A stretch of 22,084 bases of DNA from an uncultured Eubacteriaceae bacterium (GCA_947625585.1 CANQOZ010000011.1:1-22084); one strand, 5' to 3'. Numbered from the stretch's first letter, positions 1 through 7,991 are shown. A program made the numbers and translations. The notes: a model not told the origin generated them from the letters alone.

Positions 1-204
1 TTTTAAATAGTCACCAGCAAAGACAGCTATAGCCATTTTTGAACCATAAGTTCTTAAAACATTAGCGGTACCAGGATTTCCACTACCTTCATTTCTGATG
101 TCAGTTCCCTTTTTTAACTTAATTAAAAAATAAGCAAAGTCTATGCCCCCTATTAAGTAGGAAACAATAATTGCTATTATACATGCGAATATATTAGTAT
201 TCAT
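1..204 (-). CDS. plsY: PlsY-like acyl-phosphate:glycerol-3-phosphate acyltransferase, N-terminal part, cut by window edge
   Basis: The first 68 codons read from an ATG at 204-202 and run off the left edge. The family (PlsY) transfers an acyl group from acyl-phosphate to glycerol-3-phosphate at the inner membrane, the first step of phospholipid synthesis. Seen: a hydrophobic first segment (about residues 4-29) and the signature GSGNPGTANVLRTYG at about residues 41-55, which matches the family's conserved glycine/asparagine-rich loop. Odd: the first family motif, normally GSIPxG after the first helix, reads GGIDFAYF here, so this may be a divergent paralogue rather than the housekeeping enzyme. 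Its ATG overlaps the TGA of the upstream cysteine-rich gene (ATGA), so the two are translationally coupled. Family assignment is fairly sure; enzymatic activity is not. Confidence 0.75.
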   Translation of the reverse strand, partial: MNTNIFACIIAIIVSYLIGGIDFAYFLIKLKKGTDIRNEGSGNPGTANVLRTYGSKMAIAVFAGDYLK

Positions 205-488
205 TTGGGATCCTCTATATCATTGACCATTTTAATTAAATCTTGTGTCTTTTCAACTACTCTAGGATAGTTTTCCCTTTGATGGGGAAAAACACAGTTT
301 GAACAATCTTTAATTCGAGCTTTATTATCATAGTTAAAATTTCCACCACACTCTTTACCTAGAGCATAAAGTGGACAATAACAAAATAGGCAGTTAAAAT
401 CCTCTTCGTTTTGGATCTTATGACATGGAAAAAATTCACACTCTTTATTTTGAAAAAAGCTATAATGATTTTCTTTTTTAGAAGCCAT
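201..488 (-). CDS. cysteine-rich small domain protein
   Basis: This 95-residue protein has eight cysteines: C17, C22, C33, C36, C38, C47, C62 and C65. They sit in the pattern CEFFPCH, FNCLFCYCPLY and CGGNF, then CSNC. This matches the family known as the cysteine-rich small domain (PF04071), whose biochemical role is not established; a metal or Fe-S site is likely from cysteine spacing (inference). In some archaea this domain is found joined to CbiZ-type corrinoid-salvage enzymes, but nothing here fixes such a role. The start ATG shares a base with the iorB stop (TAATG) and the stop overlaps the plsY-like start (ATGA), so it is an internal operon gene. No signal peptide or membrane segment is visible. 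Confidence 0.8.
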   Translation of the reverse strand: MASKKENHYSFFQNKECEFFPCHKIQNEEDFNCLFCYCPLYALGKECGGNFNYDNKARIKDCSNCVFPHQRENYPRVVEKTQDLIKMVNDIEDPK

Positions 489-1060
489 TAAACTAAATTA
501 ATTCCTCGCTGAAGAGCTACAATATTTTGTTCTACAAATTCCGGCTTAAGATTGTCCCTTATTATTTGTTCCCAATTTATATCTGTTAAATCCATACTTT
601 TAATTAAGGAGCCTAAAAGAATAGTATTCATTACTTTAGGATTTCCCAGTTCTTCAGCCAATTCTGTAGCATTAATACTAGTTACATCAGCTTTATCTTC
701 TAAACTTTTAAGAATATCATCAGGGTATTTCTGAGCGCCTATAATAACTGGTAATGGCCAAATGATAGTGTCATTTACAACAATCTTTCCACCTGGTTTT
801 AAGTAGTCTAGGTAACGCATAGCTTCCATTATTTCAAAAGCTACTATTAAATCAGCACTTCCCTTTTCAATAACTGGTGAGTAAACTTTGTCTCCATATT
901 TTATTTGGCTTAATACGGTTCCACCACGCTGACTCATGCCATGGATTTCAGACATTTTAACATCATATCCTTCTTCCATTAAGCCTTGTGTTAACAGTTT
1001 TGCAGCTGTAATTGTTCCTTGACCGCCAACACCAGTTAATAAAATATTTCTAGTTTCCAT
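488..1060 (-). CDS. iorB: indolepyruvate:ferredoxin oxidoreductase beta subunit
   Basis: IorB is the gamma-type subunit of the enzyme that converts arylpyruvates plus CoA and oxidised ferredoxin to arylacetyl-CoA, CO2 and reduced ferredoxin, a cytoplasmic step of aromatic amino-acid fermentation. The 190-residue length is normal for the family. Seen near the N-terminus is the GVGGQGTITAAKLL motif (residues about 10-23), followed by SEIHGMSQRGGTV (about 37-49), both typical of the pyruvate/ketoisovalerate oxidoreductase gamma domain. The ATG abuts the iorA stop with no gap. The downstream gene overlaps its stop (TAATG). Both subunits are complete, so the enzyme should be functional. Confidence 0.95.
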   Translation of the reverse strand: METRNILLTGVGGQGTITAAKLLTQGLMEEGYDVKMSEIHGMSQRGGTVLSQIKYGDKVYSPVIEKGSADLIVAFEIMEAMRYLDYLKPGGKIVVNDTIIWPLPVIIGAQKYPDDILKSLEDKADVTSINATELAEELGNPKVMNTILLGSLIKSMDLTDINWEQIIRDNLKPEFVEQNIVALQRGINLV

Positions 1061-2848
1061 TTACACACCCTTTTCAACAACGCTTATCGCATTCATTGGA
1101 CAGATTTGAAGGCAAACCTGACAGCCTAAGCAGTTTTCTTCTAATATACCAGATTTATTTTCAACTGTAGAGTTAAAAGCTAATGCAGGACAGCCTGATT
1201 TTAGACATAATTTACATCCAACACATTTGTCAGTATCTACTTGGCATTTAACTGAATACATTTCTGGGAATTCTTCAATATCTTCCTGACTGAAGCGTTT
1301 TAGAGCGCATGGCCAACGAGTAATAACAACAGTAGGTCCTTCTGTTTCTGTACCCCATTTAATCGCTTCACTTGTTTCCTCAAGATTATTTGGATTAACA
1401 GTACGAACATTTTCAACTCCTAGGGCTTTAACAATATTTTCAATATCAGCCGTTGGAGCTACTTCACCCATTAAGTTAAATCCTGTTCCTGGATTTTCCT
1501 GGTGACCTGTCATTCCGGTAATTCTATTATCCAGAATAACTAAACAAACATCACTATTGTTATAAACAACATCGAGTAAGCTTGTCATTCCTGAATGGAA
1601 AAATGTTGAATCTCCTATGACCCCTACTACTTTTTTAGGATTTCCTGTTTTTTCAAAACCTTTAGCCATACCATGAGCACCTGAGATTGAAGCACCCATA
1701 CAAAGGACAGCATCGCCAGCATTATAAGGCGCAGTAGCACCAAGGGTATAACATCCAATGTCTGAATAAATGACGAGATCCTTATCTTTACTTAACGTAT
1801 AGAATAAACCTCTATGAGGGCAACCGGCACAAAGTGAAGGTGGTCTATTTATTAACTTATCATCTTCAGGTTCTTGAACTTCAAACGATTCATCTAATAA
1901 TTTTTCACGAATTAAGTTTGGAAGCATTTCACCAGCTTGTGGGAATAAGTCTTTACCTATAACATCAATTCCCATTGCTTTGATTTCTGTTTCCATTATT
2001 GGGTCGTTTTCTTCAATTACATAGAGTTTATCAACTAACTTAGCAAACTCTTTAATTTTTTTCTCCGGCAATGGATAAGACATTCCTATTTTTAGATAGG
2101 AGGCTTTATCTCCTAAAACTTCCTTAGCATGTTCGTAAGCGATCCCACTTGCAATAATTCCTATATCTGAATTATTATCTTCAATAATATTCCACTTACT
2201 GTTATTTGACTCTTCAACAGCTTCGTCCATGTTTTTAAATAATTTTTGTTGCAATTTTCCTGCAAAAGCTGGTAGTGGAATGTGTTTAGCAGGATCTTTT
2301 ACATACTCTTTGTCTTTTACTTCAATTCGTTCATCACAATCAACGATAGATTTTGAATGACAAACACGAGTAGTCATTCTAAATAATACAGGCATGTCGT
2401 ATTTTTCAGATAACTCAAAAGCATCCTTAAGCATTTCCTTTGTTTCATGGCTGTTTGATGGTTCAAGCATTATTATATGAGCAGCTCTGGCATAATTTCT
2501 GTTATCTTGTTCGTTTTGTGAGGAAAACATGCCAGGTTCATCAGCTGTAATAATAACGGCTCCCCCATTAACACCGGTATAAGCAAAAGTAAATAGAGGG
2601 TCAGCTGCAACGTTAAGTCCGACGTGTTTCATTGTTGCTAGGCTTCTAACACCCGCTAAGGAAGCACCTGAAACGGATTCAACTGCTGTTTTTTCATTTG
2701 GTGCCCATTCTGAATGAACTTCTTTATGTTTTGATAGATTTTCTAATATTTCAGTACTCGGAGTTCCTGGATATCCAGCTGCAAACTTAACCCCAGCTTC
2801 CCAAGCTCCCTGGGCGGCTGCCTCGTTTCCTGTCATTAATTTCTTCAT
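1061..2848 (-). CDS. iorA: indolepyruvate:ferredoxin oxidoreductase alpha subunit
   Basis: This 595-residue protein is the catalytic, thiamine-diphosphate-containing subunit of indolepyruvate:ferredoxin oxidoreductase. Domain order: an N-terminal pyrimidine-binding domain opening with MKKLMTGNEA and GYPGTPSTEIL; a middle transketolase-C-like part; the CAGCPHRG motif near residue 342; a ThDP-binding segment with GDSTFFHSG and a following Asn near residues 410-440; and two C-terminal [4Fe-4S] motifs, CVGCKLCLKSGCP from residue 542 and CLGCQVCLQICP from residue 573. The first cluster has a longer last spacing than a standard ferredoxin, as is usual for IorA. The ATG starts one base after the TAG of the Nif3-family gene, and iorB follows directly. 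The product (reduced ferredoxin) fits the Rnf complex encoded at 16309-21320. Confidence 0.96.
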   Translation of the reverse strand: MKKLMTGNEAAAQGAWEAGVKFAAGYPGTPSTEILENLSKHKEVHSEWAPNEKTAVESVSGASLAGVRSLATMKHVGLNVAADPLFTFAYTGVNGGAVIITADEPGMFSSQNEQDNRNYARAAHIIMLEPSNSHETKEMLKDAFELSEKYDMPVLFRMTTRVCHSKSIVDCDERIEVKDKEYVKDPAKHIPLPAFAGKLQQKLFKNMDEAVEESNNSKWNIIEDNNSDIGIIASGIAYEHAKEVLGDKASYLKIGMSYPLPEKKIKEFAKLVDKLYVIEENDPIMETEIKAMGIDVIGKDLFPQAGEMLPNLIREKLLDESFEVQEPEDDKLINRPPSLCAGCPHRGLFYTLSKDKDLVIYSDIGCYTLGATAPYNAGDAVLCMGASISGAHGMAKGFEKTGNPKKVVGVIGDSTFFHSGMTSLLDVVYNNSDVCLVILDNRITGMTGHQENPGTGFNLMGEVAPTADIENIVKALGVENVRTVNPNNLEETSEAIKWGTETEGPTVVITRWPCALKRFSQEDIEEFPEMYSVKCQVDTDKCVGCKLCLKSGCPALAFNSTVENKSGILEENCLGCQVCLQICPMNAISVVEKGV

Positions 2849-2849
2849 T

Positions 2850-3995
2850 CTATTCGCTTTCTAGAATCATAGATAGTTTTATTTGCTTGATAAAATCTTT
2901 TGTTGCTTTAGATGGAATAACTTCAATCTCACCATCGTTTGTTTTCCAGTTTAATAATCCTTCAAATAATTGGGTTACTAATTTTTCAGTTCCAAAATGG
3001 CCAGCATCAAGAACCCAAAATCCCAATTCATAAGCTAGTTGAGCATCATGGTGTTTTATATCACCGGTTATTAAAACATCAGCACCTTTATTCCTGCTTA
3101 AAGTGATCATATCCGCTCCTGCACCGGAACAAATAGCAACTTTTTTAACTTCCTTTGGTCTTTTACCAGCTTCTCTTAAATTAGTAAGCTCTAATTTTTC
3201 TTTTACAAAGTGAATAAACTGATTAGGTTTATAAACTTCTTTAGTTTTACCAATTCTACCAAGACCTTCAAGAATTTTCTTATCTAAAACTTCAGTTTCA
3301 TAAATATCATAAGCCATTTCTTCATAAGGATGGACTCGTTTGACATCTTCTAAAACTGAAGCTACATCTTGTTTACTAACAATTGTTTCTATTTTAACCT
3401 CATCAACTTTTTCGAGTTTATCTAATTCTCCAATTGTAGGATTAGCATCGCCTATAGGCTCAAATGTTCCTACACCGTCTGTCGAAAAGGTTGTGTTCTT
3501 ATATTTTTCAGTTATATTCCCAACATTATTTTTATAAAGAGCTTCTTTTACAGTTTCAACACTATCAGTTGGAACATACACAGCAAACTTAACAAATTTA
3601 TGATTTATACTATCTGGTTTTAGGACTTTAATATCTTTTAAATCCAGTCGAATCGCTATTAATTCATTTATACCATAGCGTGCTTTGTCTAAGTTTGTGT
3701 GAGCAGAATAGATAACAATGTCGTTATCAAGAATATCTTTAATTAATTTTCCTTTATAACTATCCAGATCAATTCGTTTAATTCCATTAAAGAAAAACGG
3801 ATGGTGGGATATTACCATATCAACATCTTCATCAATAGCTTCTTTTATGGTTTCGTCGGTAATATCAAGAGTTACTAATACCTTTTTTACCTCTTTATTT
3901 CTTGAGCCGATTTGGAAACCAACATTATCCCATTTCTCAGCTAAATTCAATGGAGCAAAATCTTCTATTATTTTAGCAATTCTTCGTGCTTTCAT
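2850..3995 (-). CDS. Nif3-like dinuclear metal centre protein
   Basis: This 381-residue member of the Nif3/YqfO (GTP cyclohydrolase 1 type 2 / DUF34) family is the long form with an inserted PII-like domain (about residues 130-230) between the two Nif3 halves. Metal-ligand motifs are visible: ISHHPFFF (H64, H65), SAHTNLD, then GDIKHHDA and DAGHFGTE in the C-terminal half. The family forms toroidal hexamers with a dinuclear metal site; its physiological reaction is not settled. Its ATG lies inside the end of trmK (23-bp overlap), with AGAAG about 4 bases upstream as ribosome site. The trmK-nif3 pairing behind rpoD is common in Firmicutes. Function beyond the family name is unknown. Confidence 0.93.
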   Translation of the reverse strand: MKARRIAKIIEDFAPLNLAEKWDNVGFQIGSRNKEVKKVLVTLDITDETIKEAIDEDVDMVISHHPFFFNGIKRIDLDSYKGKLIKDILDNDIVIYSAHTNLDKARYGINELIAIRLDLKDIKVLKPDSINHKFVKFAVYVPTDSVETVKEALYKNNVGNITEKYKNTTFSTDGVGTFEPIGDANPTIGELDKLEKVDEVKIETIVSKQDVASVLEDVKRVHPYEEMAYDIYETEVLDKKILEGLGRIGKTKEVYKPNQFIHFVKEKLELTNLREAGKRPKEVKKVAICSGAGADMITLSRNKGADVLITGDIKHHDAQLAYELGFWVLDAGHFGTEKLVTQLFEGLLNWKTNDGEIEVIPSKATKDFIKQIKLSMILESE

Positions 3996-4683
3996 ATACT
4001 TCTATTAAAAATTTAAGACGTCGCTCGTATTCCAAGCGACGTCTTATTGTATTAAAATTGTCTGAATTATTCATCGAAGCAATACGTTTTTCATATTGAT
4101 CTATTTTACGTTTGATGTAATGCTTGTAATCCTGACTTATGTTTATTTGATCTGTAGGTCCAAAAATTAATTCAAACGGACCATAATCAATACCCTTATC
4201 ATTATTAACAACCAAAATATGGAAGTATCGAATTTGTTTTGACTGGTTATCTTCTATTACTATATCTTTGGAAATATTAAACCCATTATCGATTAAGAAC
4301 TTTCTTAGTTCTTCAACCTTAGTCATTGGTTGCAGAATCATTTGTTTAGCATATTTTGCTTTATCCAAATCAGACTTTAAAATATCTGCAATTAATTCAC
4401 CACCCATTCCAGCGACTAGGATTTGATCGGCTTCATTTATATTAATGGGTTTTAATCCACTTCCAACTCTTAAATCGACTTTTCCTTCAAAGTTGTTTTG
4501 CTTAATAAAACTTTCCGCTCTACTGAGAGGTTTAGGATTTATATCCGTTGCAATTATTTTCTTATTATAATTATTATTTAGCACTTCCACAGGAACAATC
4601 CCATGATCAGTGCCAATATCAACAAGATTTAAATCTTTATCTATTAAGTCAACGATTGTTTGTAATCTTTTAGAGATCATCAT
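3973..4683 (-). CDS. trmK: tRNA (adenine(22)-N1)-methyltransferase
   Basis: TrmK uses S-adenosylmethionine to methylate N1 of A22 in bacterial tRNAs. The 236-residue protein has the Rossmann SAM-binding motif VDIGTDHGIVPV near residues 21-32, then the family-specific AGMGGELI and a LQPM motif in the expected order. The C-terminal third is rich in Lys, Arg and Glu and likely helical, as in known TrmK proteins (coiled-coil tail). Two adjacent ATGs could start it: the first (4683) overlaps the rpoD stop as ATGA, the second is one codon later. No clear ribosome site precedes them, so coupling to rpoD translation is likely. The stop lies inside the following Nif3-family gene. Confidence 0.93.
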   Translation of the reverse strand: MMISKRLQTIVDLIDKDLNLVDIGTDHGIVPVEVLNNNYNKKIIATDINPKPLSRAESFIKQNNFEGKVDLRVGSGLKPININEADQILVAGMGGELIADILKSDLDKAKYAKQMILQPMTKVEELRKFLIDNGFNISKDIVIEDNQSKQIRYFHILVVNNDKGIDYGPFELIFGPTDQINISQDYKHYIKRKIDQYEKRIASMNNSDNFNTIRRRLEYERRLKFLIEVYESTKNC

Positions 4684-5843
4684 GAGAGATAATCTTTTAA
4701 CTTCTTAGAACGACTTGGATGGCGTAATTTACGTAATGCTTTAGCTTCAATCTGACGAATACGTTCTCTTGTAACATTGAACTGTTTACCGACTTCTTCA
4801 AGGGTCCGGGTACGTCCGTCATCAAGACCAAATCTTAATCGTAAAACCTTTTCCTCACGTTCGGTTAAAGTTCCAAGCACTTCAATTAATTGTTCCTTTA
4901 AAAGAGCAAAGGAAGCAGCTTCTGCCGGTGCTGGAGCTTCTTCATCCGGTATAAAGTCTCCTAAGTGAGAGTCTTCTTCCTCTCCTATAGGAGTTTCGAG
5001 TGAGACAGGATCTTGAGCAATCTTTTGAATTTCTCTAACTTTTTCTTCTGGGAAACCCATTTCATCTCCAATTTCTTTCGGAGTTGGTTCCCTACCAAGT
5101 TCTTGAAGTAATTGACGAGAAATACGGATTAACTTGTTTATCGTTTCAACCATATGAACAGGAATCCTGATTGTTCTAGCCTGGTCAGCAATTGCTCTAG
5201 TAATTGCTTGGCGAATCCACCATGTAGCATATGTTGAAAATTTAAATCCTTTTGTATAATCAAATTTTTCAACAGCTTTAATTAACCCAAGATTACCTTC
5301 CTGGATTAAATCTAAGAAGTTCATTCCACGACCCACATATCGTTTAGCTATGGATACAACAAGTCTTAGGTTAGCTTCTGCTAATTTCTTTTTAGCTGAA
5401 ACATCGCCAGCTTCCATTCTTTTTGCCAGTTCCATTTCTTCTTCAGCTTTTAATAATGGAACTTTACCAATTTCCTTCAAGTATAGACGAACAGGATCAT
5501 TGACATTAACAGATTCAGCTGCTTCAGCTAAAGCTGCATTGTCTGCCGGTTCAATTTCTTCATTATCATCGGTTTTAATCTTATCTAATTCATGAATATC
5601 TAAATTACTCATGTTATGAGAATCTTCATGATCATTATTGATTGTGATTCCGTTATTCTGTAAGAAAACGTAGATATTATCGAAATCACCCGATTCAAGT
5701 TCAAGTTCTTCTAAAGCTTGAGCAACTTCTTCATTTGTTAATTCGTTACCTTTAACTTTAGCATCTTCTATTAATTGTTGAACTTCAGGAATTTTACCGT
5801 AAGAGGTTACATCATTATCTAAATTTTCATTTTCTTTACTCAT
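4680..5843 (-). CDS. rpoD: primary sigma factor RpoD (SigA)
   Basis: This 387-residue protein is the housekeeping sigma-70 factor that directs RNA polymerase to -35/-10 promoters. Seen: an acidic N-terminal region 1.1 (first 80-90 residues); region 1.2 from about residue 115 (DPVRLYLKEIGKVPLL); region 2 with AEANLRLVVSIAKRY, GLIKAVEKFDY and STYATWWIRQAI, including the aromatic residues that melt the -10 element; region 3 around HMVETINKL; and region 4 with a C-terminal helix-turn-helix ending VTRERIRQIEAKALRKLRHP. The length fits a Firmicutes SigA without the long proteobacterial insert. Its ATG overlaps the last codons of dnaG by 8 bases, the classical macromolecular-synthesis arrangement. 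Confidence 0.98.
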   Translation of the reverse strand: MSKENENLDNDVTSYGKIPEVQQLIEDAKVKGNELTNEEVAQALEELELESGDFDNIYVFLQNNGITINNDHEDSHNMSNLDIHELDKIKTDDNEEIEPADNAALAEAAESVNVNDPVRLYLKEIGKVPLLKAEEEMELAKRMEAGDVSAKKKLAEANLRLVVSIAKRYVGRGMNFLDLIQEGNLGLIKAVEKFDYTKGFKFSTYATWWIRQAITRAIADQARTIRIPVHMVETINKLIRISRQLLQELGREPTPKEIGDEMGFPEEKVREIQKIAQDPVSLETPIGEEEDSHLGDFIPDEEAPAPAEAASFALLKEQLIEVLGTLTEREEKVLRLRFGLDDGRTRTLEEVGKQFNVTRERIRQIEAKALRKLRHPSRSKKLKDYLS

Positions 5844-7572
5844 AATCAGTTAAACCTGCTTTCTTGAATTCCATTATTCTGCTGAATAAAATCTCCTGGT
5901 CTTCTTCAGTATTCTTCGTATTTTTAAGCCTGATGGTCTCTCTTTGTTTATAATAAAACTTAACTAAACTGGAAGCTTTCTCCACCTGGCTAATATCTAT
6001 ATTGTCAATTGAGATTAGAAATCTTGATAATACCTGAGTCATTTCAGGATCATCCTGATCTAAAATCAATGTGATATCCGGTTCTACTTTGTTTAATTCC
6101 CTTAGTCTCTTATATATCCACTTGTAAAACTTTCCACAAAACATAAACTCAAAAATTTTTGATTTTTTTATGTAATCTGGATTTTTATAACAATAAGCTA
6201 TTACAATTCTCTGGGCTTCTTCGAGACGTTTCGGAATTCGATTCGTTCTGTTTCTATTCTGTCCCTGTTGAACCTTAACAGTTGGTTTTTCTTTCGGTTT
6301 TAAACTCTGTAGCTGAGATTCTAAGGCTTGCTGACTAACACCTGTTATTTCAGCAATTTTTTTAGCATAGATGTTTTGTTCAATTGGATTTAAATTTATT
6401 AGGCTTTTACAACATTCCATTGTATATTGAGCTAACTCATCCGGATTATTCAAATTGTAATTTCCTTTTAAATATTCAAAGAGAAATTCCTTTGAATTTT
6501 GAGCTAAATCCAATTGCTTATTAAAATCTTCAAGTCCATACTTATTAATATAAGAGTCTGGATCTTCATTATCTTTAAGTCTAACTACTTTAACGTGTAA
6601 GTTAGAACCATCCAAAATATCTAAGGCCCTAACAGTTGCCTTTTCCCCTGCAGAATCACCATCAAAACATAAAATTACTTCATTAGTGTAGTGGGATATA
6701 AGTTTAACGTGTTCTTTTGTAAAGGCCGTACCGAGTGCAGCAACAACATTCTTAATTCCGTGACCATATAGTGCAATAACATCCATATATCCTTCAACAA
6801 GAATTAAAGGATTTTCTCTGAGTAACGACTTAGCTTTATTTAAATTAAACAGTTGGTTCCTTTTATTAAAGATTGCTGTTTCTGGAGAATTTAAGTATTT
6901 AGCTCCTTGCTCTTCATCACTGAACTTTCTTCCACCAAATGCGATTAATTTTCCCATTGGATTTAGAATTGGGATTATCAGTCGGTTTCTAAATGCATCG
7001 TAGACGTTTTTCTCTCCCTTTTTAGCCAGACCAGCCTTTAAGATTTCCTCATCAGTATATCCTTCTGATTTTAGGTAATTTATAAGATCGTTCCAGCTGT
7101 CAGGGGCATAACCAAGACCAAAACTTCGAACCATTTCAGTTGAGATATTTCTTTGTTTTAGATACTCCAAAGATTGTTGACTGTTTTTCAGACATTTATA
7201 GAAAAAGTTTCCAGCTTTTCGGTTTATCTCATAAAGCTGTTCTCTCTCTTTTTCTTTTTTTTCATCAAATCCGGATTGTTTTGGTAGGATAATTCCTGCC
7301 TTATCAGCTAAAAACTCCACTGCCTGTGGAAAGTTTAGATTTTCCTTCTCCATTACAAAGTGAAAAACATTACCTCCAGCATGACAACCAAAGCAGTAAT
7401 AAAGTTTTTTTACTGGGTCTACATAAAAGGAAGGAGTCTTTTCATTATGGAATGGACAACAGGCAAAGTAACGAGCACCTTGTTTCTTTAGTGGGACATA
7501 TTGTGATATTAAATCAACAATATCAGTGGCTTGGACTACTTGTTGAATAATTTCTTCACTGTAATTTGGCAT
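5836..7572 (-). CDS. dnaG: DNA primase DnaG
   Basis: DnaG synthesises RNA primers for lagging-strand DNA synthesis and binds the replicative helicase. The 578-residue protein has the CHC2 zinc finger (C39, H42, C60, C63; CPFH then CFGC), a catalytic core with the TOPRIM fold (LVEGYMDV near residue 260, then CFDGDSAGEKA and EDPDSYI, which carry the acidic metal-binding residues), and a helical C-terminal helicase-binding region from about residue 440. The length is near the usual 590-600. The start is fixed by a strong GGGGAG 5 bases before the ATG. It is the first gene of the minus-strand run that continues through rpoD and trmK to the plsY-like gene. No in-frame damage is seen. Confidence 0.98.
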   Translation of the reverse strand: MPNYSEEIIQQVVQATDIVDLISQYVPLKKQGARYFACCPFHNEKTPSFYVDPVKKLYYCFGCHAGGNVFHFVMEKENLNFPQAVEFLADKAGIILPKQSGFDEKKEKEREQLYEINRKAGNFFYKCLKNSQQSLEYLKQRNISTEMVRSFGLGYAPDSWNDLINYLKSEGYTDEEILKAGLAKKGEKNVYDAFRNRLIIPILNPMGKLIAFGGRKFSDEEQGAKYLNSPETAIFNKRNQLFNLNKAKSLLRENPLILVEGYMDVIALYGHGIKNVVAALGTAFTKEHVKLISHYTNEVILCFDGDSAGEKATVRALDILDGSNLHVKVVRLKDNEDPDSYINKYGLEDFNKQLDLAQNSKEFLFEYLKGNYNLNNPDELAQYTMECCKSLINLNPIEQNIYAKKIAEITGVSQQALESQLQSLKPKEKPTVKVQQGQNRNRTNRIPKRLEEAQRIVIAYCYKNPDYIKKSKIFEFMFCGKFYKWIYKRLRELNKVEPDITLILDQDDPEMTQVLSRFLISIDNIDISQVEKASSLVKFYYKQRETIRLKNTKNTEEDQEILFSRIMEFKKAGLTDYE

Positions 7573-7577
7573 TAATT

Positions 7578-7583
7578 CTCCCC
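7578..7583 (-). promoter_or_regulatory. ribosome binding site of dnaG
   Basis: The minus strand reads GGGGAG, then AATTA, then ATG. It is the strongest ribosome site in the dnaG run and fixes the dnaG start. Confidence 0.75.
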
Positions 7584-7664
7584 AATCAGAGCAGTTTAAT
7601 TATTTGTAAAATATATATTTACCCACCAATAACACAGATTAACACATATAAGGAAAAAATTTAA

Positions 7665-7693
7665 AATATTTTTAAAAACGTTAAAAGTGTAAA
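7665..7693 (-). promoter_or_regulatory. candidate promoter of the dnaG-rpoD operon
   Basis: On the minus strand, TTTACA (five of six matches to TTGACA, at 7693-7688) is followed 17 bases later by AATATT (7670-7665, four of six matches to TATAAT). The -35 lies inside the perfect palindrome at 7688-7701, so a bound repressor would block it. Transcription would start roughly 90 bases upstream of dnaG. This is a sequence match only; other weak -10-like AT runs exist closer to the gene. Confidence 0.4.
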
Positions 7694-7701
7694 CGTTTAC
7701 A
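7688..7701. promoter_or_regulatory. perfect 14-bp palindromic operator, cre-like (LacI/CcpA type)
   Basis: TGTAAACGTTTACA is identical on both strands and has the central CG and spacing of LacI-family operators, including catabolite-responsive elements (cre). It overlaps the -35 of the candidate dnaG promoter. Regulation by CcpA or another LacI-family protein is inferred from the pattern; no regulator gene is in the window. Confidence 0.5.
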
Positions 7702-7758
7702 ATAGAACCGTCTCAAAAATTATCTGAAGTATTTAATAATTAAAGATTATGCCATTTC

Positions 7759-7876
7759 TCAAACTTTTCATTAAATCAATCCTAGTATTTTAATTGAGAT
7801 TTAAAAGTATACCGCATTATCTGATAATGCCTTCATTAATTCGTAAAAGGTTTAAATTAGCTTCAGAAAAGTTTGA
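7759..7876. repeat. 11-bp inverted repeat pair bracketing the control region
   Basis: TCAAACTTTTC (7759-7769) and GAAAAGTTTGA (7866-7876) are perfect reverse complements about 96 bases apart. The right copy overlaps the -35 TTGAAT of the plus-strand promoter. They enclose the 17-bp palindrome at 7814. No transposase and no target-site duplication are seen, so a small non-autonomous element is only one of several explanations. Confidence 0.4.
7814..7830. repeat. perfect 17-bp inverted repeat (8 + 1 + 8)
   Basis: GCATTATC and GATAATGC flank a single T. It lies 43 bases upstream of the -35 of the plus-strand promoter at 7873. With a one-base centre it is a poor RNA hairpin and better suited to binding a dimeric protein. 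No regulator is identified. Confidence 0.55.
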
Positions 7877-7900
7877 ATATTTACTGAATGGTAATATAAT
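7873..7900 (+). promoter_or_regulatory. sigma-A-type promoter of the membrane-gene cassette
   Basis: TTGAAT (7873-7878) and a perfect TATAAT (7895-7900) are separated by 16 bases. The predicted transcript starts near 7907, about 85 bases before the chosen start at 7992. Confidence 0.6.
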
Positions 7901-7991
7901 ATAAAGTCAACCATTGGGCAAGTTTTATTAACTCATGGTTGTAACTCGTATAAAATATCACGTCAACAATTCGTTTCCTAGAGGAATTGCA

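Larger units (their letters stand above)
7573..7991. other. divergent intergenic control region between dnaG and the membrane cassette
   Basis: These 419 bases hold no supportable gene. They carry the dnaG ribosome site and candidate promoter, the cre-like palindrome, the 17-bp palindrome, the 11-bp inverted repeat and the plus-strand promoter, each listed separately. The remainder is AT-rich sequence in which I see no RNA gene. Confidence 0.6.

Noticed and set aside
7935..7991. Earlier ATG (19 codons upstream) as start of the first membrane gene
   Set aside because: It has no good ribosome site, whereas AGAGGA is well spaced before the ATG at 7992.
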